Assembly (NCBI GenBank): GCA_017534445.1
Contig: JAFXWC010000015.1
Span: 62,001-126,000, forward strand
Length of the DNA stretch: 64,000 nt
Direction: 5' to 3'
Source: Treponema sp.
GTDB lineage: Bacteria > Spirochaetota > Spirochaetia > Treponematales > Treponemataceae
A program made the translations under genes and the position numbers. The notes under the pieces were generated by a model. That model worked only from the letters and a program-made list of their open reading frames with translations, made no database searches and was not told the DNA's origin. Of this stretch, positions 34,072-43,476 are shown in pieces. Position 1 is the first letter of the stretch, and the number at the start of each line of letters is the position of its first letter.

Positions 34072-34824
34072 TCAAACCGACTGCTCCTTATTCTTAAACA
34101 GCCTGTACCAAACCAAAAGAATGTTGTAATGCAACCAAGGGAAAATCAAGAAAACCTTAAGCGGATTCTTAATTACCTCGTGCCAAATTTCTGTATTGCG
34201 GTTAAAAGACGTTTCGCTAACACGCTTGATTCTGTCGCCAAAGATTCCTATTGCATCGCGGTAATAGAGGAAGATGCTGGAAGAAAAGCGGTTGCGCCTT
34301 TTGTAGGACCAGCAGTCCTTTTCCTTTATTCCTTCGCTAACAAGAACAAGCGATGGGGAAGCCTTGTAGATTGCCTGGATAATGTCGTCTTCCACATTTT
34401 TTGGATAGTAGCCAACGTAGCGGCCAACAACCTGCAAAGTCTTAAAGGTGTTCATTACGTTTTTTGTTGCAGCCATAACGGTCTTTTTTCTTCCGCCAAG
34501 AAGATAGATGGACTTTAAGTGGGTCTCAAGAATAGACATTATGCTTATCAATGTGTTGAACGGGTTGTGCTTTAGCGGTATGTCCTTCTTAAGGAATTTT
34601 GCGCCACGCAAGATGCTCTTTGATATGGGAAGAACAAGGTCTGCGTTACGCACGCACTCTGCATAGTCATTACGCCTGCGGGCTTTGAGCAAGTCCCAAA
34701 TGGAAAGGAAAACAATCTGCTTGGTGCCTGGCTTTGCAAGCATTTCCATAATCTGACCTTCCATGTCAGAAGCAGAGCAAATGTCTACCGGAACATTTAA
34801 AACATTTATTCTTTGAACTGCCAT
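34072..34824 (-). CDS. WecG/TagA/CpsF-family glycosyltransferase
   Basis: A 250-residue GT26-family protein. Typical stretches are INVLNVPVDICSASDMEGQI at the N-terminus, QIVFLSIWDLLKARRRNDYAECVRNADLVLPISKSI (the conserved region normally reading N..ADG.G), IYLLGGRKKTV and LVLVSEGIKEKD. Several usual residues differ (LPISKSI for PDG.G; SEGIKEKDCW for G.P.QE.W), so activity may be altered. Members transfer ManNAc(A) or similar sugars to lipid-linked acceptors in envelope polymer synthesis. The last ~40 residues are hydrophobic and basic, probably membrane-associated. AAGGAATT precedes the ATG; the start overlaps rsmE by 19 bases. Confidence 0.8.
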   Translation of the reverse strand: MAVQRINVLNVPVDICSASDMEGQIMEMLAKPGTKQIVFLSIWDLLKARRRNDYAECVRNADLVLPISKSILRGAKFLKKDIPLKHNPFNTLISIMSILETHLKSIYLLGGRKKTVMAATKNVMNTFKTLQVVGRYVGYYPKNVEDDIIQAIYKASPSLVLVSEGIKEKDCWSYKRRNRFSSSIFLYYRDAIGIFGDRIKRVSETSFNRNTEIWHEVIKNPLKVFLIFPWLHYNILLVWYRLFKNKEQSV

Positions 34825-35648
34825 AATTCCTTCTCCACAAGAGCACTTTGAACTGCCGCAATCCCATACAGGGCAGCCGTCTCACAACGCAATATATTGG
34901 TAGCAAAATGAATCCCCTGCACCCCATTCTGCGTAAGATAGCTATATTCTGCGGGTGAAATTCCTCCCTCAGCCCCTACAAAAAGGGCTACTGCTTTTAC
35001 ATCTTCTACAGATGCAAGCGCCCTATGCAAAGGCATTGTGTTTTCCGTCCGCTCATAAAGTACAAATGAAAGATTGTTTTGCTGCGCGCTAATTTCTTTT
35101 AAGTGATTGTGCCACAAATCAAGAGATTTTTCAACAGATAGGCTTGGAGAAATTTGTGTTTCCACAGGGGAACCGCTTTGCTCACGGGCTTCCGTAATGA
35201 TTCTTTCCCAGCGGCCGTCACTGCCGGAAGACTTTTTCTGCACGGATTCCAGGGAACCCTTCTGGCAAAATTCCCCTTCCACCGGAATGATTCTGCTTAC
35301 ACCACATTCCACCGCCTGGCGGACAATAAGCTCCATCTTGGCTGGTTTTGCGGCAAACTGGAAAAGCCACAGTTCTGCACCGGACTTTTGCGCTACAGGA
35401 AGGGCTTTTGCCGCAGATTCCTTGCTGGAAGAAGCAATGGAAGCCCCTGCCAGCTGAAGCACAACCCTTTTCTTTGCAGAATCAACAGAAGCAACCGTCA
35501 TCTGCTGAAGACCGCCCCCCGGAAGCCTTACGTAAAGCATGTCTCCGGGCACGCAACGCAAAACCGCAGAAAGGTAGCGGGCTTTTTTTCCTTCTATATA
35601 TAGGCAACCGTTTTTGTCTGGTTCAGTTTCTGCTACAAACTGGCGCAT
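34806..35648 (-). CDS. rsmE: 16S rRNA m3U1498 methyltransferase RsmE
   Basis: A 280-residue RsmE-family SPOUT enzyme that methylates U1498 of 16S rRNA. The N-terminal PUA-like part (HLSAVLRCVPGDMLYVRLPGGG-type sequence) is followed by AAKPAKMELIVRQAVECGVSRIIPV, ERIITEAREQSG, FVGAEGGISPAEY and LRCETAALYGIAAVQ, the knot and SAM-binding motifs. An insertion of low similarity (about 190-215) is present. It overlaps the downstream glycosyltransferase gene by 19 bases and follows ctpA by 15, so it is inside an operon. Confidence 0.93.
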   Translation of the reverse strand: MRQFVAETEPDKNGCLYIEGKKARYLSAVLRCVPGDMLYVRLPGGGLQQMTVASVDSAKKRVVLQLAGASIASSSKESAAKALPVAQKSGAELWLFQFAAKPAKMELIVRQAVECGVSRIIPVEGEFCQKGSLESVQKKSSGSDGRWERIITEAREQSGSPVETQISPSLSVEKSLDLWHNHLKEISAQQNNLSFVLYERTENTMPLHRALASVEDVKAVALFVGAEGGISPAEYSYLTQNGVQGIHFATNILRCETAALYGIAAVQSALVEKELWQFKE

Positions 35649-35663
35649 GGGCTTTACAAAGAC

Positions 35664-37166
35664 CTATTTCTTTGCAGGAGCAGAAGATGCGTCTTTTTCT
35701 TCCTTAGCCTTACGCTCCGTTTCTATCTGCTTAAGAGTCTTTGCCTTTGAAATAAGGGCGGCAAAATTCTCGTGCTCAATTATGTTAAGCGCTTCTTTAA
35801 GCTGAAGGTCGTAGTCAAGGTCGTAAAGGCGGGAAGGCTTTGCCCTATCACATTCGTTGCGGATAAGCTTGCGCAAAATGCGGGACTCAAGGCTGTAGCT
35901 GCGGCGCAAAATTTCTGCATAGGAATAGATGTCGTCTTCCGTCATTCCAGGATGCTTTTCCACATACTGCTCTATCTTGCCCGAATCAAGAAGTGAAGCA
36001 TAAAGCTTTGCCTCTTCTTCCGTAAATTCCGGATATGCAACTTCCCTGTCCGGAGGAATGCCAACTTTGTCTATGTTAACATCACTCGGAGAATAATAGC
36101 GGGCAACCGTAATCTTAAAGCCGTCCTTGTTGATAAGCGGAGTTGGAATCTGGACGCTTCCCTTACCATAGGATTTTTCTCCCACAAGATAGGCAACCTT
36201 GGCATCCTTTAGCGCACCGGCAAGAATTTCGCTGGCACTGGCACTGGCTCCGTTTATAAGGACTATAACAGGCGTTCCCTTGGCAACCGTCGTTTCGTGG
36301 CGGCTTGCAGTATAAACGGCATTTTCCATGGCAAGGCGGCTCTTTGTAGAAACAATAATTCCGTTGTCTATGAATTTGTCCGCAATATCCACCGCAGCGG
36401 TCAAAAGTCCACCGCCATTGTTGCGGAGGTCCACGATAATTCCGTTTACCTTTGAATCCTTAAAGGAATCAAGGGCTTCCTGCATACGCTCAGCCGTTGT
36501 TGAAGAGAATTCAGAAAGGCGTATGTAGCCGGTTTTTCCTATAACACCGTATTTTACGGTCGGGTTTTCTATTACGGCACGAACAAGGGTACGCTTAAAG
36601 GTAAGGTTCTTTCCGCGCTTAATAGTAACTTCTACGCTTGTGCCAACTGTTCCACGCAACTTGGAAAGCACTTCGTCCATAGTGATTGTGGAAGTGTCCA
36701 CTCCGTCTATTTCCGTAATAAGGTCTCCAGCCTGAATTCCTGCCTTTGCACCCGGGGAATTGTCTATTGGCTGGGCAACTTCTACGTAGGCAGGCTTGTC
36801 CGGCTTGTTTTCCGTAGGCTTTGTAATGCTAAGTCCCACTCCGCCAAAGCTTCCTGTCGTTGTGTCGGTAATGCTTCTCCAGCTTGATTCGTCCATATAC
36901 ACTGAATACGGATCGTTAAGGCTTTCGAGCATACCGCGCAGGGCACCTTCGTAGAGCTTTTGCGCGTCCACTTCGTCTACATAATTCTGCTGTATATAAT
37001 AGTAGAGAGAATTTATGATTTCGATATACTGTCTGTCTTTGCGGGCGCTGTCATCTGAATTAAGGGATGACTGGGCAAAACATTGCGATGCAAAAACCGT
37101 CAGCCCAAAAAAAGCCGCAGTTAAAATTACTGTCTTGCGTAAGGATTTTATAGAAATTTTTTTCAT
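35664..37166 (-). CDS. S41-family C-terminal processing peptidase
   Basis: A 500-residue exported Ser protease of the Ctp/Prc type. A signal peptide (VILTAAFFGLTVFASQCFAQ) leads to a PDZ domain (GSFGGVGLSITK; AGDLITEIDGVDTS) and the S41 catalytic domain with INGASASASEILAGALKD (nucleophile Ser) and VGEKSYGKGSVQ (general-base Lys). It trims C-termini of periplasmic or outer-membrane proteins. The final ~100 residues are helical and charged. I chose ATG 37166 because AAGGA sits seven bases upstream; the ATG at 37172 is too close to it. It is the promoter-proximal gene of a four-gene minus-strand unit. Confidence 0.93.
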   Translation of the reverse strand: MKKISIKSLRKTVILTAAFFGLTVFASQCFAQSSLNSDDSARKDRQYIEIINSLYYYIQQNYVDEVDAQKLYEGALRGMLESLNDPYSVYMDESSWRSITDTTTGSFGGVGLSITKPTENKPDKPAYVEVAQPIDNSPGAKAGIQAGDLITEIDGVDTSTITMDEVLSKLRGTVGTSVEVTIKRGKNLTFKRTLVRAVIENPTVKYGVIGKTGYIRLSEFSSTTAERMQEALDSFKDSKVNGIIVDLRNNGGGLLTAAVDIADKFIDNGIIVSTKSRLAMENAVYTASRHETTVAKGTPVIVLINGASASASEILAGALKDAKVAYLVGEKSYGKGSVQIPTPLINKDGFKITVARYYSPSDVNIDKVGIPPDREVAYPEFTEEEAKLYASLLDSGKIEQYVEKHPGMTEDDIYSYAEILRRSYSLESRILRKLIRNECDRAKPSRLYDLDYDLQLKEALNIIEHENFAALISKAKTLKQIETERKAKEEKDASSAPAKK

Positions 37167-37301
37167 AGCCATTTCCTTGTAGTTTATCCCTAAGTTATAT
37201 TAATTTCAACAGTATAACAAAAGATTTGTTACATCATGAAGGGGCAGTAAAACCAAGGAATACGCTCCAGAAAAAAATTATAGACTTTTAGCTATTTGTT
37301 A

Positions 37302-37310
37302 TGGTATAAT
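37302..37310 (+). promoter_or_regulatory. Extended -10 of the MinD-like operon, leaderless start
   Basis: TGGTATAAT (-10 hexamer 37305-37310) is followed by seven bases and the ATG at 37318. TAGACT at 37281-37286 could be a weak -35. No Shine-Dalgarno is present. Confidence 0.6.
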
Positions 37311-37317
37311 AGCAATT

Positions 37318-38463
37318 ATGCAAATAATACCCGTTGCAAGCGGCAAAGGCGGCGTAGGAAAAAGCCTTCTTAGCGCAAACCTTGCCATAGCTTTAGGACA
37401 AGCAGGAAAAAAAGTTCTTTTAGTAGACCTCGATTTGGGTGCTTCAAACCTGCACCTTGTAATAGGCCAGCCGTCTCCAAAAATTGGCATTGGAACTTAT
37501 TTGACCGGCCAGTCTCAGTTTTCAGAAATAATCACTAAGACCGACTACGAAAACGTTGATTTTATTGCCGGTGACTCTGAGATTCCAGGTCTTACAACCC
37601 TTAGGGCCAGCAAAAAAAATGAGCTTATAAAAAATTTTGAATCGGTAAACTACGATTACCTTATCTTGGACTTGGGAGCGGGAACCCACCTTGCCATTCT
37701 TGACATGTTCATTTTGTCTCCGCAGGGAATTATTGTTACAGCTCCAACGGTTACAGCTACCCTTAACGGCTACCTTTTCCTTAAGAACGTAGTCTTCCGC
37801 ATGATGTACAACACCTTCAAGCATGGAACTCCGGCCTACAACAAGCTGGAAAGCCTTAAAAAGGACTCTGCCGCCCTTCAAAAGCTCTATCTTCCAAACC
37901 TTGTAAAGTCTCTCGCACAGGTGGACCCGGAAAACACAAAGCTTTTTACCCAGCGTCTTGCAGAATTCCACCCGCGCATGGTTCTTAACATGATTGACGA
38001 TCCAAAGGATGCAGACCGTGCACAGAGAATCCGCCACTCTTGCAAGCAGTTCCTTGGCCTTGACCTTGAGCACCTTGGCGTTATTTACCGCGACTCTTTG
38101 CAGGACAAGGCCCTTGCTTCCAGACTTCCGGTTATCATTTACAAGCCACAGTCTTTAATTTCACAGGCAGTTTACCGCATTGCAGAAAAGATAATGCATT
38201 CTGCTACGCTTAAGTTTGACGACGACTACGACATTACCCAGGCTTCCGACTTTTCTTTCCAGGCAGCGGAAGAAGAGGCAACGGACGACTTTGGTGCAAA
38301 AATGTCTTATGTGGAAGACCTTATCGGCACGGGTGCCCTTACCACGGGAGAGCTTGCTGAGGCTATAAAGCAACAGCAGTACGAAATCTCTCACCTTAAG
38401 TCAGAAAACTTGCTGCTCAAGAAAAAACTTGTGGATGCGGCACGACAGGGGTTTAAAATCTAA
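37318..38463 (+). CDS. MinD/ParA-type P-loop ATPase
   Basis: A 381-residue deviant Walker ATPase: SGKGGVGKSLLSANLAIAL (Walker A with the signature Lys) at 8-26, LLVDLDLGASNLH, and YLILDLGAGTHLAILDMF. It has an extra C-terminal ~100 residues ending in a coiled-coil (GELAEAIKQQQYEISHLKSENLLLKKKL) rather than the amphipathic MinD helix. Relatives position division, flagella (FlhG) or chromosomes. The context (lgt, DUF2804) does not say which. It is the first gene of a four-gene unit; its TAA overlaps the lgt ATG. Confidence 0.85.
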   Translation: MQIIPVASGKGGVGKSLLSANLAIALGQAGKKVLLVDLDLGASNLHLVIGQPSPKIGIGTYLTGQSQFSEIITKTDYENVDFIAGDSEIPGLTTLRASKKNELIKNFESVNYDYLILDLGAGTHLAILDMFILSPQGIIVTAPTVTATLNGYLFLKNVVFRMMYNTFKHGTPAYNKLESLKKDSAALQKLYLPNLVKSLAQVDPENTKLFTQRLAEFHPRMVLNMIDDPKDADRAQRIRHSCKQFLGLDLEHLGVIYRDSLQDKALASRLPVIIYKPQSLISQAVYRIAEKIMHSATLKFDDDYDITQASDFSFQAAEEEATDDFGAKMSYVEDLIGTGALTTGELAEAIKQQQYEISHLKSENLLLKKKLVDAARQGFKI

Positions 38464-39467
38464 TGTCCAACTTTCTTCTATATATTAAATATCCGACCTG
38501 GATTCATCCTGAAATTTTTCCAAACGTACCTGTCTTAGGCCTTTTGCGCTGGTACGGTTTGATGTATATTTTTGCATTTGTCACCGCGTTCCTAATCCTT
38601 CGCAAGGAAAAGAATGAAGGTGCGCTCAACACAGAGGGCTATGCGGCTACCGATGACGATATTTTCAGTTTCATCGCATGCGGAATAATCTTTTTGCTGA
38701 TTGGGGCACGTGTATTTTCTACGCTTGTATACGACACGAGCGGAAAGTACTTAAAGGCTCCTTGGCTCATTTTCTGGCCCTTTGACTCGGCAACAAAAAA
38801 ATTCACTGGTCTTGCAGGCATGTCTTACCACGGAGGCTTTATAGGCGGTCTTGTGGGAACGCTTTTATGGTGCCACTGGCACAAGAAGCCAACGCTAAAG
38901 TGGATAGACGCTATTGTTGTGGCAATCCCAGCCGGATACACTTTTGGCCGCATAGGCAATTTCTTGAACGGAGAGCTTTACGGAAGGATTACGACTATGC
39001 CCTGGGGGGTTATTTTCCGCCACGCAGAGCCTTTTTCCTACAGTTTGGACTGGGTTAAGGAGTTTGCCGCCCAGTGCAAGATGGTTGTTCCTGAAGGATT
39101 AAAACTTATAGATTTGCCTAGGCACCCAAGCCAGCTTTACGAAGCACTTTTTGAAGGTCTGGCTGTTTTCCTGCTTTTGTGGAATGTACGCAAACACAAG
39201 CCTTTTGACGGTTTTTTGACTGCCCTTTACACAATTTCCTACGGATTCGTGCGGTTCATAATAGAATATTTCCGAGAGCCGGATTCAGACCTTGGCTACA
39301 GGATTTCCAAAGACGGAAGCAAAATTCTTTACCGCAACACATCCCTCTTGAACCTTTCAACGGGACAGGTTTTCTGCGCCCTGATGATTCTTGGCGGGCT
39401 TGTTTTTATGACAGTGCTCTACCTGCGCAATAAAAAGAAGGCAACACCTTGTACACCAGAGAACTAG
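38463..39467 (+). CDS. lgt: Prolipoprotein diacylglyceryl transferase
   Basis: A 334-residue inner-membrane enzyme with about seven transmembrane helices. It moves diacylglycerol from phosphatidylglycerol to the lipobox Cys of prolipoproteins. The family motifs are present: LRWYGLMYIFAFV, MSYHGGFIGG (essential His), GRIGNFLNGELYGR (signature with the essential Asn/Glu) and HPSQLYEALFEG. An insert at about 80-115 (LKAPWLIFWPFDSATKKFTG) is longer than in E. coli. The start codon shares one base with the minD-like stop (TAATG), so translation is coupled. Lipoproteins encoded at 46.3, 53.5 and 55.0 kb would be substrates. Confidence 0.96.
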   Translation: MSNFLLYIKYPTWIHPEIFPNVPVLGLLRWYGLMYIFAFVTAFLILRKEKNEGALNTEGYAATDDDIFSFIACGIIFLLIGARVFSTLVYDTSGKYLKAPWLIFWPFDSATKKFTGLAGMSYHGGFIGGLVGTLLWCHWHKKPTLKWIDAIVVAIPAGYTFGRIGNFLNGELYGRITTMPWGVIFRHAEPFSYSLDWVKEFAAQCKMVVPEGLKLIDLPRHPSQLYEALFEGLAVFLLLWNVRKHKPFDGFLTALYTISYGFVRFIIEYFREPDSDLGYRISKDGSKILYRNTSLLNLSTGQVFCALMILGGLVFMTVLYLRNKKKATPCTPEN

Positions 39468-40516
39468 AGGAAGCACCGCGGTCTTTTGTCCGCAAAGGCA
39501 AACCTGTATTTGGCACTTTCTTAAACCATCCAGACCGGTTGGACATACGCGGCGTAAAGAATCCCTTTTATGTATTTCCCTTGCCCACTCTCATTTCCAA
39601 CCTGCGCATTAAGAGCAGGCTTTCCTTTTTCTTTAGCCTGGGCGACTATATTGGCTGCATAGACTTCTACGACTCAAAAATATTCGGTATGGCGGAAGTG
39701 AATTTCTGGAACATGCAGACAAAACAACGCTTTGTATACCGCTCGGTCATGGGACCAAGAAAGCGCTTTGTTCCCCACAAACTGATTGCCGCATCAACCT
39801 CCTGCTACAAAAAATCCCGCTACATAAGGATAAGCTGGGACCGCAAGGCAGACAAACTTTCCGTAATATTCAACCTTAAGGGAGACAACGTGCGTCCAAG
39901 CGCAAATTCGGCCCTTATAGCACGCTTTAACTCTGACCAAATGACGGAGCTTACCTGCATTTCGCCTTCCCCAACCCGAAAACGCTGCTCGGCCCACTAT
40001 TATGCCACCTTGCCACTGCACGGGGCGGTAACCCTTATTCCCCTGCATTCAGCCCCTGTTACGATGAAGGACTGCGACGGCATCTCTTTCTTTGAGATAA
40101 ACCGCACCTACATGAAATTCATAAGCCACGGTGAATTTGTTACCGGCATGGGAACCATCAACGGAAAGAACATTTCTTTCAGGATTCAGGCCAGTTCCCA
40201 GGACGCGGTTGACCAGGACAAGTACAACAGCAACGTTTTGTTCTATGACGGCAAGCCAACACCTCTTCCGCCTGTTGTAATTACCCATTCTTATGGTATA
40301 ATGAATAAATGGATTATTCAGGACACGGAAAATATGATTGATTTAACTTTTTCGCCTGTTTCCGATAATAAGAATATAATCAGCGCAATTATTCTTCATT
40401 CTGAATACCATACAATATACGGAACTTTTGAAGGAGATTTGCTTACGGCCGACGGTGAAAAAATATCAATAAAATCGTTGCCCGGACTGACAAAGAAATA
40501 TTCTATAAGATTATAA
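39449..40516 (+). CDS. DUF2804 family protein
   Basis: A 355-residue protein resembling the DUF2804 family. Supporting stretches are RLDIRGVKNPFYVFPLPTLISNLRIKSRL, YIGCIDFYDSKIFGMAEVNFWNMQTKQRF and KYNSNVLFYDGKPTPLPPV. It is largely beta-rich and has no signal peptide. The function of the family is unknown; a link to lipid-like ligands has been suggested for related folds, which I cannot test. The start is TTG at 39449, with AAGAAGG upstream, and overlaps lgt by 19 bases. Confidence 0.75.
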   Translation: MYTRELEEAPRSFVRKGKPVFGTFLNHPDRLDIRGVKNPFYVFPLPTLISNLRIKSRLSFFFSLGDYIGCIDFYDSKIFGMAEVNFWNMQTKQRFVYRSVMGPRKRFVPHKLIAASTSCYKKSRYIRISWDRKADKLSVIFNLKGDNVRPSANSALIARFNSDQMTELTCISPSPTRKRCSAHYYATLPLHGAVTLIPLHSAPVTMKDCDGISFFEINRTYMKFISHGEFVTGMGTINGKNISFRIQASSQDAVDQDKYNSNVLFYDGKPTPLPPVVITHSYGIMNKWIIQDTENMIDLTFSPVSDNKNIISAIILHSEYHTIYGTFEGDLLTADGEKISIKSLPGLTKKYSIRL

Positions 40517-40529
40517 TGGGAGTATAGAC

Positions 40530-42578
40530 ATGTCTGATTCAACTGACAAAAGATCACGGGCTTTCGCACCGGGAACTCTGGAGCAAACCCGCAAGAACAT
40601 TGGCGCAATCGACCCGATCGAAGCCTTGGAAATGCAAAAAAAGCTCGGCGGAGAAATACTGCCGGAACGTCCTACCCCTATTAACCCGGACACTTTGCCT
40701 AAGCGCAACCGCGTAGTCGTTGGCGGCCACATAAAGGCTTCCGGCCTTTCTTCCAGCGACATTTCTGCAAAAAGCGCGGCCCTTTCTTCATCAACAGACC
40801 AGAAAAAAGGTTCCCCTGCTGTAAACAAGCTGGTAAAAGGCAGCGGAAAGGCACGCAAGACAGACGAAGACCTTCCAGCAATAACTTCGCACAACCTTAA
40901 GATGATGAACCGGCTCATGCAGTCGGAAGAATACAACCTTAAACCCGACTTTGGATTCTTTAACTTCCTCTTTGGGCTTTCATCAAAGAACAGGGAGAGG
41001 GTTTCCCGTGACTTTGGCGAATTCATGATAAAGCACCACGTTGAGCACATGCAAACCTTCATCTCTACGCTAAAGTCTTTCATTCAGATTGCACCTGCAA
41101 CCTACAAGGCAAAAATAGCCGCGGAGACAGACCTAAAGTTCAAGTTCCTGCGTACAGTTGGAAAATGGACCATGCGCAACATAAAAATGCTTGCCCTTAC
41201 CCTTGAAGACCAGGCGGCAGATCTTACGGTTCCAATGCTCATCCCCTTCGTAAAAGCCGTTTACCACGAACTTATTACCATCTACTACATAGGTGAGCAG
41301 CAGGTTCCTGCCCTTATTAAGGAAATTTACGCAGACATAAGCGCCTACCCCGCAATAGACTCTTCTAAGGCACAAACCCTTGCTAAACAAGGAATTACGG
41401 AATGGATTTATGTCTACAACCAGATAATCAAGGGCATGTACCCGCTTCTTATGAGGATGTGCTCTTCTGAATATGTTGAATTCCCGCGTTTCTTTACCGC
41501 ACAGATAGTCCAAATTCTGGACTTCCTTGGCCTTTCAAAATTTGACCTTTTGCTTCCAGAAAAGAAAAAGAAGGTGGACGTTGAAGCCCAGAAGGAAAAA
41601 GAGGAGGAGGAACGCAGAAAGCAGGAAGAAGCAGCAAGGCCTGTTGCCGGCAAGAAAGATGAAATTGTCGAAGCCGGTCTTAAGATTCTTGAGCAGCTTT
41701 TCCCGGATGCAGGATTCTCCAACCTTGACTCCCACCCGGACATGTTCCCCTACTTCCAGCCTCTCTACAAATTCAACGACGGTTTCAACATGCTTAACCC
41801 CAACAACGGTCTTCAGGTGGCAATCGTTCTTATTAAAATCATTGATGACCTCTTCCACGGATGCCGCAACATCAACTTTAACCTTAAGGCAGACGAAAAG
41901 CTTGGCTACATGGACGACTCCATCACAGACGTTATGGGTGACTGGGGCTTCTACATTGACGACACCTTTGAAAAGAACTATGCGGAATACCTGCGCAACT
42001 TTATGAACACCCTCTACACGCAGAGTGACTATGCCTCTACCAACTACGGTAAGGAACTCATAAACACAATGTTCTGGGGACAGAAGCTTTACTTCCTTCC
42101 CCACCTAAAATTCAATGCGCCAACGCTTTCAAAGCCAAGGTCAGACAATAAGTTTACGCCAATCTACAACCGCACGGAATACATTCGCAAGGTGTTTACG
42201 GTTCTTGCCCGCCGCATAGACGAAAATGCACAGGCAAAAAAGCCGGTTCTTGGCATAATAAATACTTGGGAAAGATACAGCTTTGAAATCCCCAACATAA
42301 TTTCCAAGAGGCTTGATGTTCTTTTGGGTGCAAAGCGTCCTGACGACACCACAGCCGCAACAAATGCAAACCTTATCAAGTACACGCTTTGTATAGTGGC
42401 AGTTCTTGACTGGTGGCTAAACAATACCGAAAGCCCTGCTTACACGGCAGACTCCAAAGACTTCTACCGCACCTCTGGCAACAATGGAGCACCTGAATTC
42501 TCTGTTCCTGAGCGCACGGATCAGAACCAGCTCTTTGCAGACGGAGTAAAAAAGGCTATCGCTGAACGCCAGCAGTAA
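40530..42578 (+). CDS. Large cytoplasmic protein, unknown function
   Basis: A 682-residue protein that I do not recognise. Residues 1-115 are polar and low in order (many Ser/Lys). From about 120 it is almost wholly helical, with FGFFNFLFGLSSKNRERVSRDFGEFMIKHH, a charged coiled segment KKKKVDVEAQKEKEEEERRKQEEAARP (about 345-372), and aromatic-rich helices further on (WGFYIDDTFEKNYAEYLRNFM). No signal peptide or membrane helix is seen. It is the last gene of the minD-lgt-DUF2804 unit, 13 bases after the previous stop, with GGGAG before the ATG, and ends in a strong terminator. It looks like a conserved treponemal structural or scaffold protein. Confidence 0.75.
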   Translation: MSDSTDKRSRAFAPGTLEQTRKNIGAIDPIEALEMQKKLGGEILPERPTPINPDTLPKRNRVVVGGHIKASGLSSSDISAKSAALSSSTDQKKGSPAVNKLVKGSGKARKTDEDLPAITSHNLKMMNRLMQSEEYNLKPDFGFFNFLFGLSSKNRERVSRDFGEFMIKHHVEHMQTFISTLKSFIQIAPATYKAKIAAETDLKFKFLRTVGKWTMRNIKMLALTLEDQAADLTVPMLIPFVKAVYHELITIYYIGEQQVPALIKEIYADISAYPAIDSSKAQTLAKQGITEWIYVYNQIIKGMYPLLMRMCSSEYVEFPRFFTAQIVQILDFLGLSKFDLLLPEKKKKVDVEAQKEKEEEERRKQEEAARPVAGKKDEIVEAGLKILEQLFPDAGFSNLDSHPDMFPYFQPLYKFNDGFNMLNPNNGLQVAIVLIKIIDDLFHGCRNINFNLKADEKLGYMDDSITDVMGDWGFYIDDTFEKNYAEYLRNFMNTLYTQSDYASTNYGKELINTMFWGQKLYFLPHLKFNAPTLSKPRSDNKFTPIYNRTEYIRKVFTVLARRIDENAQAKKPVLGIINTWERYSFEIPNIISKRLDVLLGAKRPDDTTAATNANLIKYTLCIVAVLDWWLNNTESPAYTADSKDFYRTSGNNGAPEFSVPERTDQNQLFADGVKKAIAERQQ

Positions 42579-42597
42579 AAACCTTTCGCAGAATGTA

Positions 42598-42645
42598 ATG
42601 CCGAACTTGTTGAATTTGATTAACAGGTTCGGCATTTTTATTTTA
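42598..42645 (+). terminator. Intrinsic terminator of the minD-lgt operon
   Basis: ATGCCGAACTTGTT pairs with AACAGGTTCGGCAT around a 10-base loop, followed by TTTTTATTTT. Confidence 0.9.
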
Positions 42646-42650
42646 CAGAC

Positions 42651-43250
42651 TTATTGACCTTTTTCTGCTAATGCCTCTGTCTTTACGTCTTCCACGGCAT
42701 CAGGTTCAATAACCAGCGGACGGTTGTGCCATGTGTAAAGCAGAGTTATAACCGCTCCTATAATAAAGATACAGCCCAGCGCACGGACAATAAGTATTCC
42801 GAAATTCTGAGGCAAAAGGAAAAGAATAACCGCCACAAGCAGACTGCACAAGCCCTGGTGCACGAAAGACTTTACCACACCCTCTTCTGCATCCCCTTCC
42901 TTAAGCTTTAGTACCATGAAAAAACACGCAAGCCCTTCCAGAATAAGGTAGACCGCAAGAACATAAAGCATAATGCGGACAATATCTTGCACCACGCTAA
43001 AGAGTGCAAAGGGAGCCGCCACCGCAACAATCCCCATTACAATGCTGACCACCGCCTGAATCACAAGAACGCGCCTATAAAGGCCGTCTTCGCTTACGGA
43101 ACGCATCTTTGCAAGATCATAAATCCCCTTGACGAGCGAAAAAAGCCCCAAAAGAATCACGATAACCTTTATACATGTCTCAGGATTAAGCAAAACTAGT
43201 AGACCCACAGCCGTCAACAAAATACCTGTAGTTATATTTTTCTTATCCAT
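42651..43250 (-). CDS. HdeD/DUF308-type membrane protein
   Basis: A 199-residue protein with six hydrophobic helices in three similar hairpins (ITTGILLTAVGLLVLLNPETCIKVIVILLGLFSLVKGIYDLA is the first), the pattern of DUF308/HdeD membrane proteins linked to acid stress in E. coli. The function here is unknown. The C-terminal 30 residues are acidic and soluble. On the minus strand, an extended -10 (TGTTATCAT) ends six bases before the ATG, so the mRNA is probably leaderless. Confidence 0.85.
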   Translation of the reverse strand: MDKKNITTGILLTAVGLLVLLNPETCIKVIVILLGLFSLVKGIYDLAKMRSVSEDGLYRRVLVIQAVVSIVMGIVAVAAPFALFSVVQDIVRIMLYVLAVYLILEGLACFFMVLKLKEGDAEEGVVKSFVHQGLCSLLVAVILFLLPQNFGILIVRALGCIFIIGAVITLLYTWHNRPLVIEPDAVEDVKTEALAEKGQ

Positions 43251-43256
43251 ACCCTA

Positions 43257-43265
43257 ATGATAACA
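43257..43265 (-). promoter_or_regulatory. Extended -10 of the DUF308 gene, leaderless start
   Basis: Minus strand TGTTATCAT with -10 at 43257-43262, six bases before the ATG at 43250. The -35 is poor. Confidence 0.4.
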
Positions 43266-43315
43266 CAGAATTTTCTTTTCTGCATATTTTTCTTCATGGT
43301 TCTTCTATATATTTA

Positions 43316-43344
43316 TTGACACAAGTTTTTGTTTATGATATATT
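43316..43344 (+). promoter_or_regulatory. Promoter of the tRNA cluster
   Basis: TTGACA (43316-43321), 17-base spacer, TATATT (43339-43344), near-consensus. The expected start is about 43351, nine bases before the first tRNA. Confidence 0.75.
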
Positions 43345-43359
43345 TACAGGCATATAACT

Positions 43360-43446
43360 GGAGCGATGGCAGAGTGGTCGAACGCGGCGGTCTTGAAAAC
43401 CGTTATACTCTTACGGGTATCGGGGGTTCAAATCCCTCTCGCTCCG
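43360..43446 (+). tRNA. tRNA-Ser (anticodon TGA)
   Basis: Acceptor GGAGCGA pairs with TCGCTCC, with G as discriminator base. The anticodon loop CTTGAAA gives TGA, reading UCA and related codons. The long variable arm and the GGTTCAAATCC T-arm are typical of serine tRNA. The terminal CCA is not encoded. Confidence 0.97.
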
Positions 43447-43476
43447 AGAAAGGAAGCGCTTAGGTGTTTCCAATTT

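Noticed and set aside
34015..34080. Promoter (TATATT five bases before the ATG of the AAA+ gene) as another leaderless start
   Set aside because: No supporting -35 was seen and the gene sits 12 bases after the preceding operon gene, so read-through is the simpler view.
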